A stretch of DNA of 64,000 bases, taken from positions 1,612,001 to 1,676,000 of the forward strand of contig NZ_CP113064.1 of NCBI RefSeq assembly GCF_026625805.1, written 5' to 3'. The notes under the pieces were generated by a model. That model searched no databases and was not told the DNA's origin. It saw only the letters and a program-made list of their open reading frames with translations. This DNA comes from Brevundimonas sp. SL130. GTDB taxonomy: Bacteria > Pseudomonadota > Alphaproteobacteria > Caulobacterales > Caulobacteraceae. This document shows positions 1 through 8,823 of the stretch, one piece after another; the first letter of the stretch is position 1, and every line of letters begins with the position of its first letter. Made by a program: the position numbers and the translations under genes.

Positions 1-1
1 G

Positions 2-1834
2 CTCCAGGCGGCGAGCCAGATGTTCGCCTGGACCTATGGCGCAGCGCCTGCTCTGGGGCCCGCCTGGCGGCCATCGCCTCAGATCGCCCTGTATCCGCCC
101 TGGGCGATCCTGATCTGGCGGGACCGGTTCAGGACGCAGGCGCCTGATGCGATCGCTCGGAGCGGGATGGCGGCGCTACTGGGCGCGGTGGCCGGTCTGG
201 CTCTCGGGGCGATGACAGGCAAGGGGCGTCAGCGTCGCATTCGTGGCTGGGGCGGCCTCCGGGACGCCAGGGCGGCGGGCCTGCTTGAAGACGGCGGCGC
301 CGTGATGGGTCTGCTGAACGGGCGGCTGCTGGCCACCTCGGATCTGCGGCCGAGTCTGGTGACCGGCGGCACGCGGAGCGGCAAGGGGCGGGGGCATGTC
401 GTGCCGACCCTGCTGTCCTGGCCGCAGAGCGTCCTGGTTCACGATCCCAAGGGCGAGCTCTGGACCCTGACGGCCGGCTGGCGGTCGCGCTTCTCCCACA
501 GCGCGCGCTTCGCGCCGCGTGATCGCGTGTCCGCGCGCTGGAACCCCTTGGCGGAGATTCAGCCCGGCCCCGGCGAGCTGGCCCAGATCCAGCGGCTGGT
601 CGCCATCCTGTCCGATCCCGGCGGCGTGCGCGACGACGAGGCGATCTGGGACAAGGCGGCCTCGGAAATCCTCGAAGCCGTGATCCTGCATGTGCTCTAT
701 ACGGCGCAGGACGCCGGCAAGACCCTGCTGACGGTGCGCGAGTTGCTGGCTGATCTCGATGATGCGGCCGAGATCATGCTCAAGACCCTGCATCGACCGG
801 GCCCGGACGGCGAACCCGAGACCCACCCCTTCATCGCCGTGGCGGTGAAGGGCTACGCCGCCATGCACGACCGGTTCCGGACCTCTGTCCAGGGGACAGC
901 GCGGTCCTATCTCAAATGGTTGGCCGGCGAAGATCTCGAGCGGACCCTGTCGGCCTCGGATTTCGGGGTCGGGGATCTGATGTGCGCCCGCAGTCCGATC
1001 TCCCTGTATATTCAGGTGGCGCCGGCGGATGCGGCCGCATTGAGACCCCTTGTGCGGCTGCTGTTCTATTCAGCCGCGCAGGCGCTGACGGTGGCGGAGA
1101 CGCAGGACGCCGCGGGACGGACCAAGCGTCACGCCCTGCTGATGCTGATGGACGAGTTCCCGCTGCTCGGACGGCTGGCCTTCTTCGAGAAGTCGCTGCG
1201 GCTGATGAGCGGCTACGGCATCAAGACGATGTTCGTGGCCCAATCGCTCAACGACATCGTCGAGACCTATGGCCCGCACAATGGGATCTTGGACAACTGT
1301 CATGTTTATACGGCCTTTTCGGCCCTGGATCCCCTGACCCAGGACAAGGTGTCGAAGCTGACGGGGACCGTGTCGGAGCGGCGCACGACCCGCAGCGGAC
1401 CGGCCCTGCTGGGCGCCGGACGCCATTCGGTGTCGCATTCGGAGATGGAACGTCCCTTGCTCGAACCCGGCGAAATCCGGGCTTTGCCCGACGACGAACA
1501 GCTGGTGTTTGTCGCCGGCCAAAAACCGTTGCGGACCAGGAAGCTGCGGTACGACCGACGCGAGCCGTTCCGAACGCGGGCCAAGTCCGCCGCGCCGGAT
1601 CAGACGGTCCGGCTCGACCTGCCGCCGGCGCCCGTCCACCCGTGGGCCGGCCGCCGCAGCCTGGGCCGGGACGAGGCGGCGCAGCTGCCGCTGTTCAAGG
1701 AGGTGGCGGCGGCGATGGAGGACAAAAAGACCGTCGCCCGGGTGGCCGGGGTGATGGGGCGGGTGGCTGAAACCTTCGCCGCCGACGAGGCGGTGCTCGA
1801 TCATTTGCAAGGACGACGTGATGGCCAGGACTAG
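2..1834 (+). CDS. traG: Conjugal transfer coupling protein TraG (VirD4 family), 5' partial
   Basis: This is the type IV coupling ATPase that brings relaxase-bound DNA to the mating channel at the inner membrane. The frame is open to the window edge (L-Q-A-A-S-Q precede the first Met at position 20), so the start and probably one membrane segment lie outside. A hydrophobic stretch near residues 48-66 of the visible part (AALLGAVAGLALGAM) is a remaining membrane helix. Walker A is GGTRSGKGRG near residue 115 and Walker B is LLMLMDEFPLLGRL near residue 375. The end overlaps the next gene by 14 bp, as in other traG-trbB clusters. No relaxase is visible; it should lie to the left. Family assignment is firm. 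Confidence 0.95.
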   Translation, partial: LQAASQMFAWTYGAAPALGPAWRPSPQIALYPPWAILIWRDRFRTQAPDAIARSGMAALLGAVAGLALGAMTGKGRQRRIRGWGGLRDARAAGLLEDGGAVMGLLNGRLLATSDLRPSLVTGGTRSGKGRGHVVPTLLSWPQSVLVHDPKGELWTLTAGWRSRFSHSARFAPRDRVSARWNPLAEIQPGPGELAQIQRLVAILSDPGGVRDDEAIWDKAASEILEAVILHVLYTAQDAGKTLLTVRELLADLDDAAEIMLKTLHRPGPDGEPETHPFIAVAVKGYAAMHDRFRTSVQGTARSYLKWLAGEDLERTLSASDFGVGDLMCARSPISLYIQVAPADAAALRPLVRLLFYSAAQALTVAETQDAAGRTKRHALLMLMDEFPLLGRLAFFEKSLRLMSGYGIKTMFVAQSLNDIVETYGPHNGILDNCHVYTAFSALDPLTQDKVSKLTGTVSERRTTRSGPALLGAGRHSVSHSEMERPLLEPGEIRALPDDEQLVFVAGQKPLRTRKLRYDRREPFRTRAKSAAPDQTVRLDLPPAPVHPWAGRRSLGRDEAAQLPLFKEVAAAMEDKKTVARVAGVMGRVAETFAADEAVLDHLQGRRDGQD

Positions 1835-2264
1835 CGCTCCAGCCTGCCGCGTGCAGGTCTATCTCACCGACCCCAAGGTCGCCGGCGCTCTCAATCGCGA
1901 GGCGCGAACGGGGAGAATCCCCCTGAGCCAGGCGGCCGGCCGCGCCATCAGCCGCGGCCTGAAGACGTCGCCGCAGGCCGATCCCGAGGACCGGCTGCTC
2001 CGGCTGGAGCGATCACTGCGGGATCATATGCGCGCCGCCGCCCGCGACATGCAGATTGTCCAGGAACTGCTGATCGAGGTGGCGCGCGCCTTCTTTCTGC
2101 GGCTGCCGGACGGGATTGTCGACGAGGACCCCACCGTGCAGGCCGCCGTGGAGGCGCGGATCGAACGCCTCCTGGACGCCACCGCCGCCCGGATCGTCGC
2201 CGGCGCGGCCAGGGAGCGCCAGTCGCGCGACGCCGCCGTGGCGGCGAAGCCGTCCGAGCCATGA
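1821..2264 (+). CDS. Ribbon-helix-helix (CopG-like) protein of the tra/trb operon
   Basis: A 147-residue protein lies between traG and trbB, the position where CopG-type proteins are usually found in alphaproteobacterial trb clusters. The N-terminus (VQVYLTDPKVAGALNREA) fits a short beta strand plus helix of a ribbon-helix-helix DNA-binding fold; the rest is helical and charged. ATG 1821 is chosen over GTG 1818 because AAGGA at 1809-1813 gives a 7-nt spacer. The gene overlaps the end of traG by 14 bp and its stop overlaps the trbB start (ATGA), so translation is probably coupled. A role in autoregulation or transfer control is inferred from position only. Confidence 0.75.
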   Translation: MARTSAPACRVQVYLTDPKVAGALNREARTGRIPLSQAAGRAISRGLKTSPQADPEDRLLRLERSLRDHMRAAARDMQIVQELLIEVARAFFLRLPDGIVDEDPTVQAAVEARIERLLDATAARIVAGAARERQSRDAAVAAKPSEP

Positions 2265-3214
2265 ACGCCCATAACCTCGCCGGCGAGCGCAAGCGCGAGG
2301 CGCTTCGTCATGCGCTCGGACCGGACGTCCTCGCCGCCCTGCTTGCGGACGACGTCGTCGAAATCCTCGCCAATCCGGACGGCCGGCTTGTGATCGACCG
2401 GATCGGCGAGGGGCGATGCGACACCGGGACGGTCCTGTCGGCGCAGGCGCGCGAGCGGACCATCAAGCTGATCGCCGACCATATGGGCGAGAGCGTCGCG
2501 CGTGAGACGCCGCGCCTGTCCGGGGTGCTCCCGGGATCGGGCGAGCGTTTCCAGGGGCTTTTGCCGCCGCTCGTGTCCGCCCCCGCCTTCTCGATCCGCA
2601 AGCGACCGGTCGTGATCTGGGGGTTGGACGACTATGTGGCGCACGGGATCATGAGCGCCGCCCAGGCGCGGGTGGTGAGGGCGGCGGTCGTCGCGCGCTC
2701 GAACATCCTCATCTCGGGAGGGACAGGATCGGGCAAGACCACCCTGGCCAACGCCGTCCTCGCCGAGCGGGGCTTCGCCGAAGACCGGGTCTTTCTCATC
2801 GAGGATACGCCTGAACTCCAATGCACGGCGTGGGATTGCGTCAGTGTCCTGACCCGACTCGATCCCGCGATCGGGGTGGTCGATCTGGTGCGGGATGCGC
2901 TGCGGATGCGGCCGGACCGGATCGTTGTGGGCGAAATGCGAGACGGGGCAACGGCGTTGGAGACTTTAAAGAGCTGGAACACCGGCCATCCCGGCGGGCT
3001 TTCAACCCTCCACGCCAACTCCGCCTTTGACGTGGTGCGGCGGATCGAAGGCCTGCTTGACGAGGTCGCCGTGCGCAGGCCCGCACGTCTGGTGGCCGAG
3101 TCCGTTGATCTGATCGTGCATATCGGCAGGGGCGCGGCGGGCCGGCGTGTCGAGGACATCCTGGTTGTCGAGCCCGGGCTCGACGGCGCGATCTCCACGC
3201 GCGCGGCGGTCTGA
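2261..3214 (+). CDS. trbB: Conjugal transfer ATPase TrbB (VirB11 family)
   Basis: A 317-residue hexameric traffic ATPase that energises pilus biogenesis and substrate transfer from the cytoplasmic face. Walker A is GGTGSGKTT near residues 151-159, and the VirB11/PilT Walker B and Asp-box region reads RIVVGEMRDG near residue 222. The His-box region GHPGGLSTLHANS follows near residue 245. The start overlaps the preceding stop. In related clusters trbC follows within a few bases; here the next plus-strand gene is trbC at 11412, and an 8.2-kb gap with an opposing five-gene block intervenes. trbB therefore ends its transcription unit here. Confidence 0.95.
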   Translation: MNAHNLAGERKREALRHALGPDVLAALLADDVVEILANPDGRLVIDRIGEGRCDTGTVLSAQARERTIKLIADHMGESVARETPRLSGVLPGSGERFQGLLPPLVSAPAFSIRKRPVVIWGLDDYVAHGIMSAAQARVVRAAVVARSNILISGGTGSGKTTLANAVLAERGFAEDRVFLIEDTPELQCTAWDCVSVLTRLDPAIGVVDLVRDALRMRPDRIVVGEMRDGATALETLKSWNTGHPGGLSTLHANSAFDVVRRIEGLLDEVAVRRPARLVAESVDLIVHIGRGAAGRRVEDILVVEPGLDGAISTRAAV

Positions 3215-3278
3215 AGACCGTCAGACGCCGGACATCATCGGCCAGAGACGCCCAAAACCCGTGAGGGCATGGGGCGCC

Positions 3279-5021
3279 CTACACGTCCGGGCCGATGCGC
3301 AACCGCCCCGTCGGGCGCGGGAAGATCTTTCGGCCGGCCAGAGGCGGGACGAACCTCTGCGCCAGGGCGGCGAGGAGGCCGAGGCGGTCGTGCAGGACGG
3401 GCTTGAGGGGCAGGGCGGCCTTGTAGCTTTGCGGCGCATGGGCGGCGAGCGCGTCGTCGAACCCGGCGCCGGTCCAGACCGCGTCGAGCGCCACGAGGGT
3501 CTTTTCAATCTGCTCGTAGGCGACCAGGGCGCGCCGCCATCTGTGCTCGTCGAAATCGAAGGCTCCTGCGGCGAACCGCGCGCCGACCGCCTGCCCATAG
3601 CGCATCAGGGCCTGCGAGCGGGCCCTGGGCATGGTCAGGTTCAGACCGCCCTCCTGCGGCGTCAGATAGACCTTGGCGATGCGTTCGCGCTGTCCGGGCA
3701 TCCGGGCCAGCAGCTGGTCCTGCCAATCCTTGGCCGAACCCAGGACGCCGTTGGCGAAGCCGGCCAGGCTTGAGACCTCGTAGGTGGGCAGGCCGATCCC
3801 GTCCCGGGCGTCGCGCGGGATCAGCACCCGCCGGCTGTCGGTCGGCGCGTCGGGCGGCAGGGCCTCCAGGCTGAGGGCGAAGGTCGGACGCGAAGGCAGG
3901 ACGGCGTCGAACATGTGGATCGGGAAGTTGCTGCTGATGCCGCCGTCGGTGAACCAGAGCCGGCGCCATTGCGGCTCGACCCGCGCGCCTTTCGGGTCGA
4001 GGGACTTCAACAGTCCCGGATGATCGACATCGCGCCACCACAGCGGCACCGCCTGAAACAGGACGGGGAAGCTGAGACTCATTCGCACTGCGACCAGGAC
4101 GGGAAGGTCGGTCTCCAACGGAAAGCTCGGATAGCGGCTGTCTCGACCCTTGTTGCGTCGGCGGGCGAGGAAGGCGAGGATCGGGGCCGGGAACAGGGCG
4201 CGCCAGTCCGCCTCGCGGTAGCTCGCTTGCATGCCCAACGTCGGCAGGGCGTGCGGCCGATGCTGGGACAGATTGGTGGTCACCATCTTGAGGCGGATGG
4301 CGTCCGGGCCGCCGTCGCCGAGCAGGTCGCCGAAGGTCAGGGGGCGGGGATGGCCCGGGTCGCCGAAGGCGATGTCCTGAAGGGCGGCGTGCAGCCAGTC
4401 CGTCAGGGCCGGCCCGTCGTGGCCGGGCTGCCGCAGCCCCGGGCACAGGCCGAAACCGGTCGATTTCAGGCCGCCGACGAGCCCCGCGAGGCGCAGGCCC
4501 AGGCCGATCAGCACGCCGACCCCGGCGCCGAGGAGAACCCCCGCCGTTCCGCCGCCAAGAAGCGCCATAAGCCCGCTCCCGAGACCGGCTCCGGCGACGG
4601 CGGAGCCCCAGAAGACCAGGGGCAGGCTCCAGACCCAGCGCCCGGCGCCCTGATGGGCCTGACCGCGCATCAGATACCTCATCAGGGGGGCGTAGCGCGG
4701 GGTCGGCTGGAACAGGCTGGCGAGGATGTCCGGCAGGGCTTCGCAGCGCGCCTGCAGACGGCGAAAGCCTTCGGGGTCGCCGCGCACGCTGCGGGCGTAT
4801 TCGGCGGCGGCGGCGAAGGCGGCTGCGATGGCGCCCGCCGAGGTGCCGCCGATCGAGTGGAACCGATATTTACGGGCCAGTTCGAGAATGGCGTAGGGAT
4901 AGACGACCCCTGAGGTGACCCCGCCCTTCATGATCAGGTCGCAGCCCGCCTCAGGCCGGGCGAAGGCGTCCTCGGGATAGTCGAACAGGAAGGGGCCGGT
5001 CTGGGCGGCGTCCTCGGCCAT
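3279..5021 (-). CDS. Patatin-like phospholipase with internal membrane hairpin
   Basis: A 580-residue patatin-family lipid acyl hydrolase. The nucleophile elbow is GGTSAG, with Ser61 numbered from the chosen start. The upstream KGGVTSG resembles the glycine-rich oxyanion loop, and the catalytic Asp is in FTDGGISSNFP near residue 370. Between them, residues about 130-185 are strongly hydrophobic and Gly-rich (two likely membrane helices), so the enzyme is probably held in the inner membrane. There is no N-terminal signal peptide. ATG 5021 is preferred over ATG 5069 because a strong AAGGAGAAGGAG-type ribosome binding site precedes it. It is the last gene of the minus-strand block and ends 64 bp from the trbB stop. 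Substrate is unknown; membrane phospholipid is the likely target. Confidence 0.85.
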   Translation of the reverse strand: MAEDAAQTGPFLFDYPEDAFARPEAGCDLIMKGGVTSGVVYPYAILELARKYRFHSIGGTSAGAIAAAFAAAAEYARSVRGDPEGFRRLQARCEALPDILASLFQPTPRYAPLMRYLMRGQAHQGAGRWVWSLPLVFWGSAVAGAGLGSGLMALLGGGTAGVLLGAGVGVLIGLGLRLAGLVGGLKSTGFGLCPGLRQPGHDGPALTDWLHAALQDIAFGDPGHPRPLTFGDLLGDGGPDAIRLKMVTTNLSQHRPHALPTLGMQASYREADWRALFPAPILAFLARRRNKGRDSRYPSFPLETDLPVLVAVRMSLSFPVLFQAVPLWWRDVDHPGLLKSLDPKGARVEPQWRRLWFTDGGISSNFPIHMFDAVLPSRPTFALSLEALPPDAPTDSRRVLIPRDARDGIGLPTYEVSSLAGFANGVLGSAKDWQDQLLARMPGQRERIAKVYLTPQEGGLNLTMPRARSQALMRYGQAVGARFAAGAFDFDEHRWRRALVAYEQIEKTLVALDAVWTGAGFDDALAAHAPQSYKAALPLKPVLHDRLGLLAALAQRFVPPLAGRKIFPRPTGRLRIGPDV

Positions 5022-5107
5022 GGCGTCTCCTTCTCCTTGTGCAACTGCGGACCGGATCCAGGGTTTCACGGATCACCGTTGCGTGGAAGTCCGCCCGAGC
5101 CCTTCGC

Positions 5108-6109
5108 TTAGGGAAGGACGAACACCGCCGGGGTCCCCGACGCCACCACGGCGCCGGCCGTGCGCCGACAGGGTGCGGCGACCAGGCTCCGGAAGGCGGC
5201 GCCGGTCACATCCCACAGGACGTCGGCCTCGCGGGGCGCGCCGGACAGGGCTGGAAACAGATCTGACCCCGTGATCTGCTCGAGGATGGACAGACGTGTG
5301 ACGTGTCCCCGCAGATAATCGATCGCCGCTTGCCCATCGAGATCGATCTGGGTGTGCGGCAGCAGGATCGACAGGGTCTCGACGCCGCCGTCCGGGCGCA
5401 TGCGGGCCAAGACCTTGAAATAGGCCGAGGGCACGGCCACGCGGGTTCGGCCCGCGCGCGACCGCATGCGCACGGCGTCTTCGTCCGCGTCCCAGGCGCC
5501 GTCGCCGTCCTGATCGAACACGGCCCCGTTCAGCACATAGACCGGCGATCCGTCTTCGGCCCAGAACCGGACCAGGGTCTCGAGAATCTGCCAGATCCCG
5601 CGGTTGAACTGGCAGAACTGCGGTGTCATGTTGGACATGACGAAACTGTTCATGATGGGGATGTCCCCGAACCCCATGTCGGCGTTGGGGACCATATGGC
5701 CCTGATCGAAGATCGGCTCGTCATAGTCCGAGGGTCTCGAAGCGATCGCGCTCGGAATGCGCGGGTCCGGTCGGAAACAGTCGATCCGGCCGCCGGCGAG
5801 CGGCTTGAGGCCCAGGACATTGGCCGCCCAGACCGGGCCCTGGAGATCGTCATCATAGGCGATGACATAGTCCCGCTGTACAAGACGCCGGCGCGAGGGA
5901 TCGTCCTGGGTCGCGGGCGCCCCCCAAGGAAAGACGGACGCAGTCGCCAGATCGCGGTCCCGGGCGTTGAGCCAGAGCTGTCGGTCGGCCGCCTCACGCT
6001 CGGCCCGCGTGCAGTCGTGCGCCAGGGCCAGGCCGGGCCAGGCGAGCGTCAGCAGGAGGAGGGCGGCGAGCCCCGGCCGCCTCAGACCCATTATTTCCCG
6101 CTTCGCCAT
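5108..6109 (-). CDS. Secreted DNA/RNA non-specific endonuclease (NUC1/EndA-like)
   Basis: A 333-residue beta-beta-alpha-metal nuclease that cuts DNA and RNA without sequence preference. Residues 1-30 form a Sec signal peptide with probable cleavage after ALA-30, so the mature enzyme acts in the periplasm or outside. The active-site motif is DQGH at 135-138 (DRGH in most relatives), with the general-base His138. The metal-binding Asn region follows as MSNMTPQFCQFNRGIW (160-173) with Glu177. A DQDGDGAWDADED segment near residue 202 looks like an EF-hand-type calcium loop. The gene is the fourth of the minus-strand block, 83 bp after the VWA gene. It could serve as a toxin, a DNA scavenger or a barrier to incoming DNA; sequence does not decide. 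Confidence 0.88.
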   Translation of the reverse strand: MAKREIMGLRRPGLAALLLLTLAWPGLALAHDCTRAEREAADRQLWLNARDRDLATASVFPWGAPATQDDPSRRRLVQRDYVIAYDDDLQGPVWAANVLGLKPLAGGRIDCFRPDPRIPSAIASRPSDYDEPIFDQGHMVPNADMGFGDIPIMNSFVMSNMTPQFCQFNRGIWQILETLVRFWAEDGSPVYVLNGAVFDQDGDGAWDADEDAVRMRSRAGRTRVAVPSAYFKVLARMRPDGGVETLSILLPHTQIDLDGQAAIDYLRGHVTRLSILEQITGSDLFPALSGAPREADVLWDVTGAAFRSLVAAPCRRTAGAVVASGTPAVFVLP

Positions 6110-6192
6110 GTCCTGCCCTCCATCTTCCGGGTCGGCGCCGCGCGATGACCCCCGGTCCGTCGGTCGTTCGCGCCCGCTCGTGGCCCCCCCCT

Positions 6193-7530
6193 TTAGACGA
6201 CAAGGGTGCTGAAGCGGCGTGTGCGACTGAAAGACCGCCCGGTTCTGGGGTTCGAGCCGTCGACGTGCAGGACCACATTATAGGAGCCCGCCTCCGCCGT
6301 ATGGGGGAAGACCAGGCCGTAGCTGCCGTCTGGCGCTGCGGTCATCCAGTGGACGGACGGAATCTGGGACAGGATCGGCGCCCCGGTCTGTCGTCTCTGA
6401 TGGGTCTGCAGCTTGGCGATCATCTCATCCCGGCCTTCGCCCAGGAGGTCCGGGTCCGGGATCACCGCCTTGAGGGCCTCGGCGTGCCGAACCAGGGCGT
6501 TGGCCACCGAGACCGCCGGGCGATCGATGCTGGCGCGGATGACGAGCCCCTCGACCGGCTGACCTTCGTCGAGGACCTGGGCGCGGGCCACGAGCGGCGC
6601 CCCGGCGGTCAGGGTGGCGGGGGCGTCGAAATGGAGATTGACCTGGGTGTCGAACTCAAAGCCGGCGGAGGTGCCCCAAACGGGACTCCCGACGCTGTAT
6701 TGCACCAGCGTCTGCCAGACGCCGGGCTGAGGATTGGCGAGGTTGAAGATGGCGTAGCCGGGATCGGCGATCACCGGCTGCAGCGGCGAAGTCGCGCCGT
6801 TCGGATCGATCAGCACGATATTGATCGCGTATCCGGCCGGATTCCCCGCCGTGTAATAGTAGCTCGGATCGCTCCAGACGACCGAGATCTGCACCTCTTC
6901 CGTGTCGGCGGCGATCTGGTTCGGAACCAGTTGGTAGTCGGCGCCCGAATAGGAGGTCAGGGCGTTCGAGGCCGCTGCGACGTCGGGCGGGGTCGCGCGG
7001 ATGTCGTTGAAGATCGTCATCATCTGATAGGCGTTGGGGGCGTTGTAATATTTGCTGGCCGTGTTCTTGGCCAGCATCGCCTGGAAATAGCTTTGCTGGA
7101 CGTACTGCCCCAGACCGGCGACGAAGATCGGCGGGGTCGCCCCGAGGATGGGGGTCGGATCGGGGCCGGTCGTCCAATAGCCGTCGCTGAGGAGGACGAA
7201 GGCCTTGACCGATCCGGTCGCGTTGGCGATCAACCCGTTCGCCTGCTGCATGGCCTGGCCCATATTGGTCAGGTTTTGGGTGTTCAGCCCCTGGATCGCC
7301 TGGGCCGCCAGAGCGGTCTCGTTCAGCGACGGACTGACCGTCACCAGGCCGGGCGGGCTGGGATAGATGACGCTGGAGGTGTCGCCGAAAGCGATCACGC
7401 CCAGCTGGTCGTTCGGACGGGCGCTGCGCACGAAGGCCTTGGCGTCGATCTTGACGATCCCCATGGCGCTGCTCATCGATGACGAGATGTCGAGCATGGG
7501 CACGACGGAGACGGTGGTTTGGCCGGGCAT
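6193..7530 (-). CDS. von Willebrand factor A domain protein
   Basis: A 445-residue protein with an N-terminal VWA domain. The MIDAS metal site reads MLDISSSMS (D14-x-S16-x-S18) and a later loop reads FVLLSDGYWTTG. The C-terminal half is beta-rich (about residues 250-445) and ends in an immunoglobulin-like pattern, suggesting a binding module. There is no signal peptide or membrane segment. ATG 7530 is preferred over the longer frame from 7611 because AAGGA lies 8-9 nt upstream and the VWA strand begins at once. It lies 20 bp after the lipase gene, so the two are surely co-transcribed. VWA proteins usually hold complexes together; a scaffold role for the neighbouring hydrolases is an inference. 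Confidence 0.85.
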   Translation of the reverse strand: MPGQTTVSVVPMLDISSSMSSAMGIVKIDAKAFVRSARPNDQLGVIAFGDTSSVIYPSPPGLVTVSPSLNETALAAQAIQGLNTQNLTNMGQAMQQANGLIANATGSVKAFVLLSDGYWTTGPDPTPILGATPPIFVAGLGQYVQQSYFQAMLAKNTASKYYNAPNAYQMMTIFNDIRATPPDVAAASNALTSYSGADYQLVPNQIAADTEEVQISVVWSDPSYYYTAGNPAGYAINIVLIDPNGATSPLQPVIADPGYAIFNLANPQPGVWQTLVQYSVGSPVWGTSAGFEFDTQVNLHFDAPATLTAGAPLVARAQVLDEGQPVEGLVIRASIDRPAVSVANALVRHAEALKAVIPDPDLLGEGRDEMIAKLQTHQRRQTGAPILSQIPSVHWMTAAPDGSYGLVFPHTAEAGSYNVVLHVDGSNPRTGRSFSRTRRFSTLVV

Positions 7531-7550
7531 GGGGTCGTCCTTGCAGGTGA

Positions 7551-8801
7551 TCAGTAGCCGATGGTGCGCGTCGCCGCCGAGCCGGATTCCTCGCCCGGCC
7601 CGATCCAGCAATCGAAGGGGATGTGGATGATCTGGCTGCCGTTGGCCCAGACATCGACGAAGGCCAGTTTCCAGGAGTAGTCGTAGAGGTCGAAATAGCC
7701 GACGTCGGTCATGGCGAAGGTGATCGAGGCGAGATCGCCGATCCGCTTGCCGGTAGGGATCTTGCCTGGAAACAGGGCGAAGAGGTCATAGGAATCATAG
7801 GCCGCCCGCTCGAAGTCATTGTGCCTGGGCAGGTCCAGCACGCCCCAGGACACTCCGAGGATGTTGACGCTGATGTCAGCGTCCGTGCCGGCGCCGAGGG
7901 CGTCCGCCGTTTTGACCTTCAGGGTCAGGTCTGTGATCACGGCTGTGGGGTCCACGCCGGGATTGAAGCCGTGGGGCTGACCATATTTGAGGGCCCAATA
8001 GTAGCCCGACATGAAATGCTGGATCCAGTCCGGCCCCGTCAGCGGCGTCGCCGTCCCGGCCTTGACGTAGGCGATGTCCGTGGTGCCGCCGGGCGTCCGG
8101 CCGAGGTTTGGATGGGCGGTGACCGGGTCCCAGCTCAGTTCGAAGCGTTGGGCGTTCGGCGCGAGGCTGTTCAGCAGGGTCGCGAACGACTGATCGCCCA
8201 CGAACGGGCAACCGAAGGTGACGAGCTGCGGGGTGGGGGCGCCGGACGGCAGGAAGGCGGCCAGATCCAGGGCGCAGAGGTTGGCCAGGGCGCCGCCCAG
8301 ACTGTGGCCCGTGATGCGAATCGAGGTCGGCGGCGCGCTGCTTTGCAACTGCGTCTGGACATAGGCGCGCACGCCGGCCTGAACGCCGAGATAGGTGTCG
8401 AGAAAACTGTGGTGGACCAGGACGGCGGTCGAGGATCCGCCATGCGGTATGGCCCAGCTCGCCAACTGCACATAGGTGGTGCCGAGGCCGACATCCCAGT
8501 TGCCGAGATCGATCTTGACGTCGGGCCAGGAGTTCGTGCCCCGGAAGGCGACGGTGAGGACGCCATTCGCGGTCGTCATCACCCCCCAGTATTTCCCCAT
8601 GTCCGTCGATCCGTTGGGATTGACGATCGGAGTGAGGGACAGGGCGCTCAGCCAGGCCTGTCGCGAGGCGTAAGCCGTCTTCGAGCCATCGAGATTACCG
8701 ACGCCGGCCGCGAAATAGGCGTCGGTGTAACCAGCGACATTATAGGCTTGGTTGGCGAGTTCGGCCAACGCATAGACGACAGGATAGTTGATGGCCGGCA
8801 T
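7551..8801 (-). CDS. Class 3 lipase family protein
   Basis: A 416-residue alpha/beta hydrolase of the lipase class 3 family, which cleaves acylglycerols or phospholipid esters. The nucleophile elbow is TGHSLGG with Ser167. The oxyanion region is VLTVAFRGT near residue 85, and the acid residue is probably the Asp of WDPVTAHP near 230. A C-terminal beta-rich segment of about 130 residues follows the hydrolase core. There is no signal peptide. ATG 8801 is chosen over TTG 8834 because AAGGA lies 8 nt before it. Its hydrolase core aligns by eye with the C-terminal part of the upstream propeller protein, which lacks the serine, so the pair look like an active and inactive paralogue. Confidence 0.88.
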   Translation of the reverse strand: MPAINYPVVYALAELANQAYNVAGYTDAYFAAGVGNLDGSKTAYASRQAWLSALSLTPIVNPNGSTDMGKYWGVMTTANGVLTVAFRGTNSWPDVKIDLGNWDVGLGTTYVQLASWAIPHGGSSTAVLVHHSFLDTYLGVQAGVRAYVQTQLQSSAPPTSIRITGHSLGGALANLCALDLAAFLPSGAPTPQLVTFGCPFVGDQSFATLLNSLAPNAQRFELSWDPVTAHPNLGRTPGGTTDIAYVKAGTATPLTGPDWIQHFMSGYYWALKYGQPHGFNPGVDPTAVITDLTLKVKTADALGAGTDADISVNILGVSWGVLDLPRHNDFERAAYDSYDLFALFPGKIPTGKRIGDLASITFAMTDVGYFDLYDYSWKLAFVDVWANGSQIIHIPFDCWIGPGEESGSAATRTIGY

Positions 8802-8823
8802 GATCTGAATCCTTGTCCGGGTG

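Noticed and set aside
6145..7482. 445-codon plus-strand frame
   Set aside because: It is antisense to the VWA gene and has no recognisable fold or ribosome binding site.
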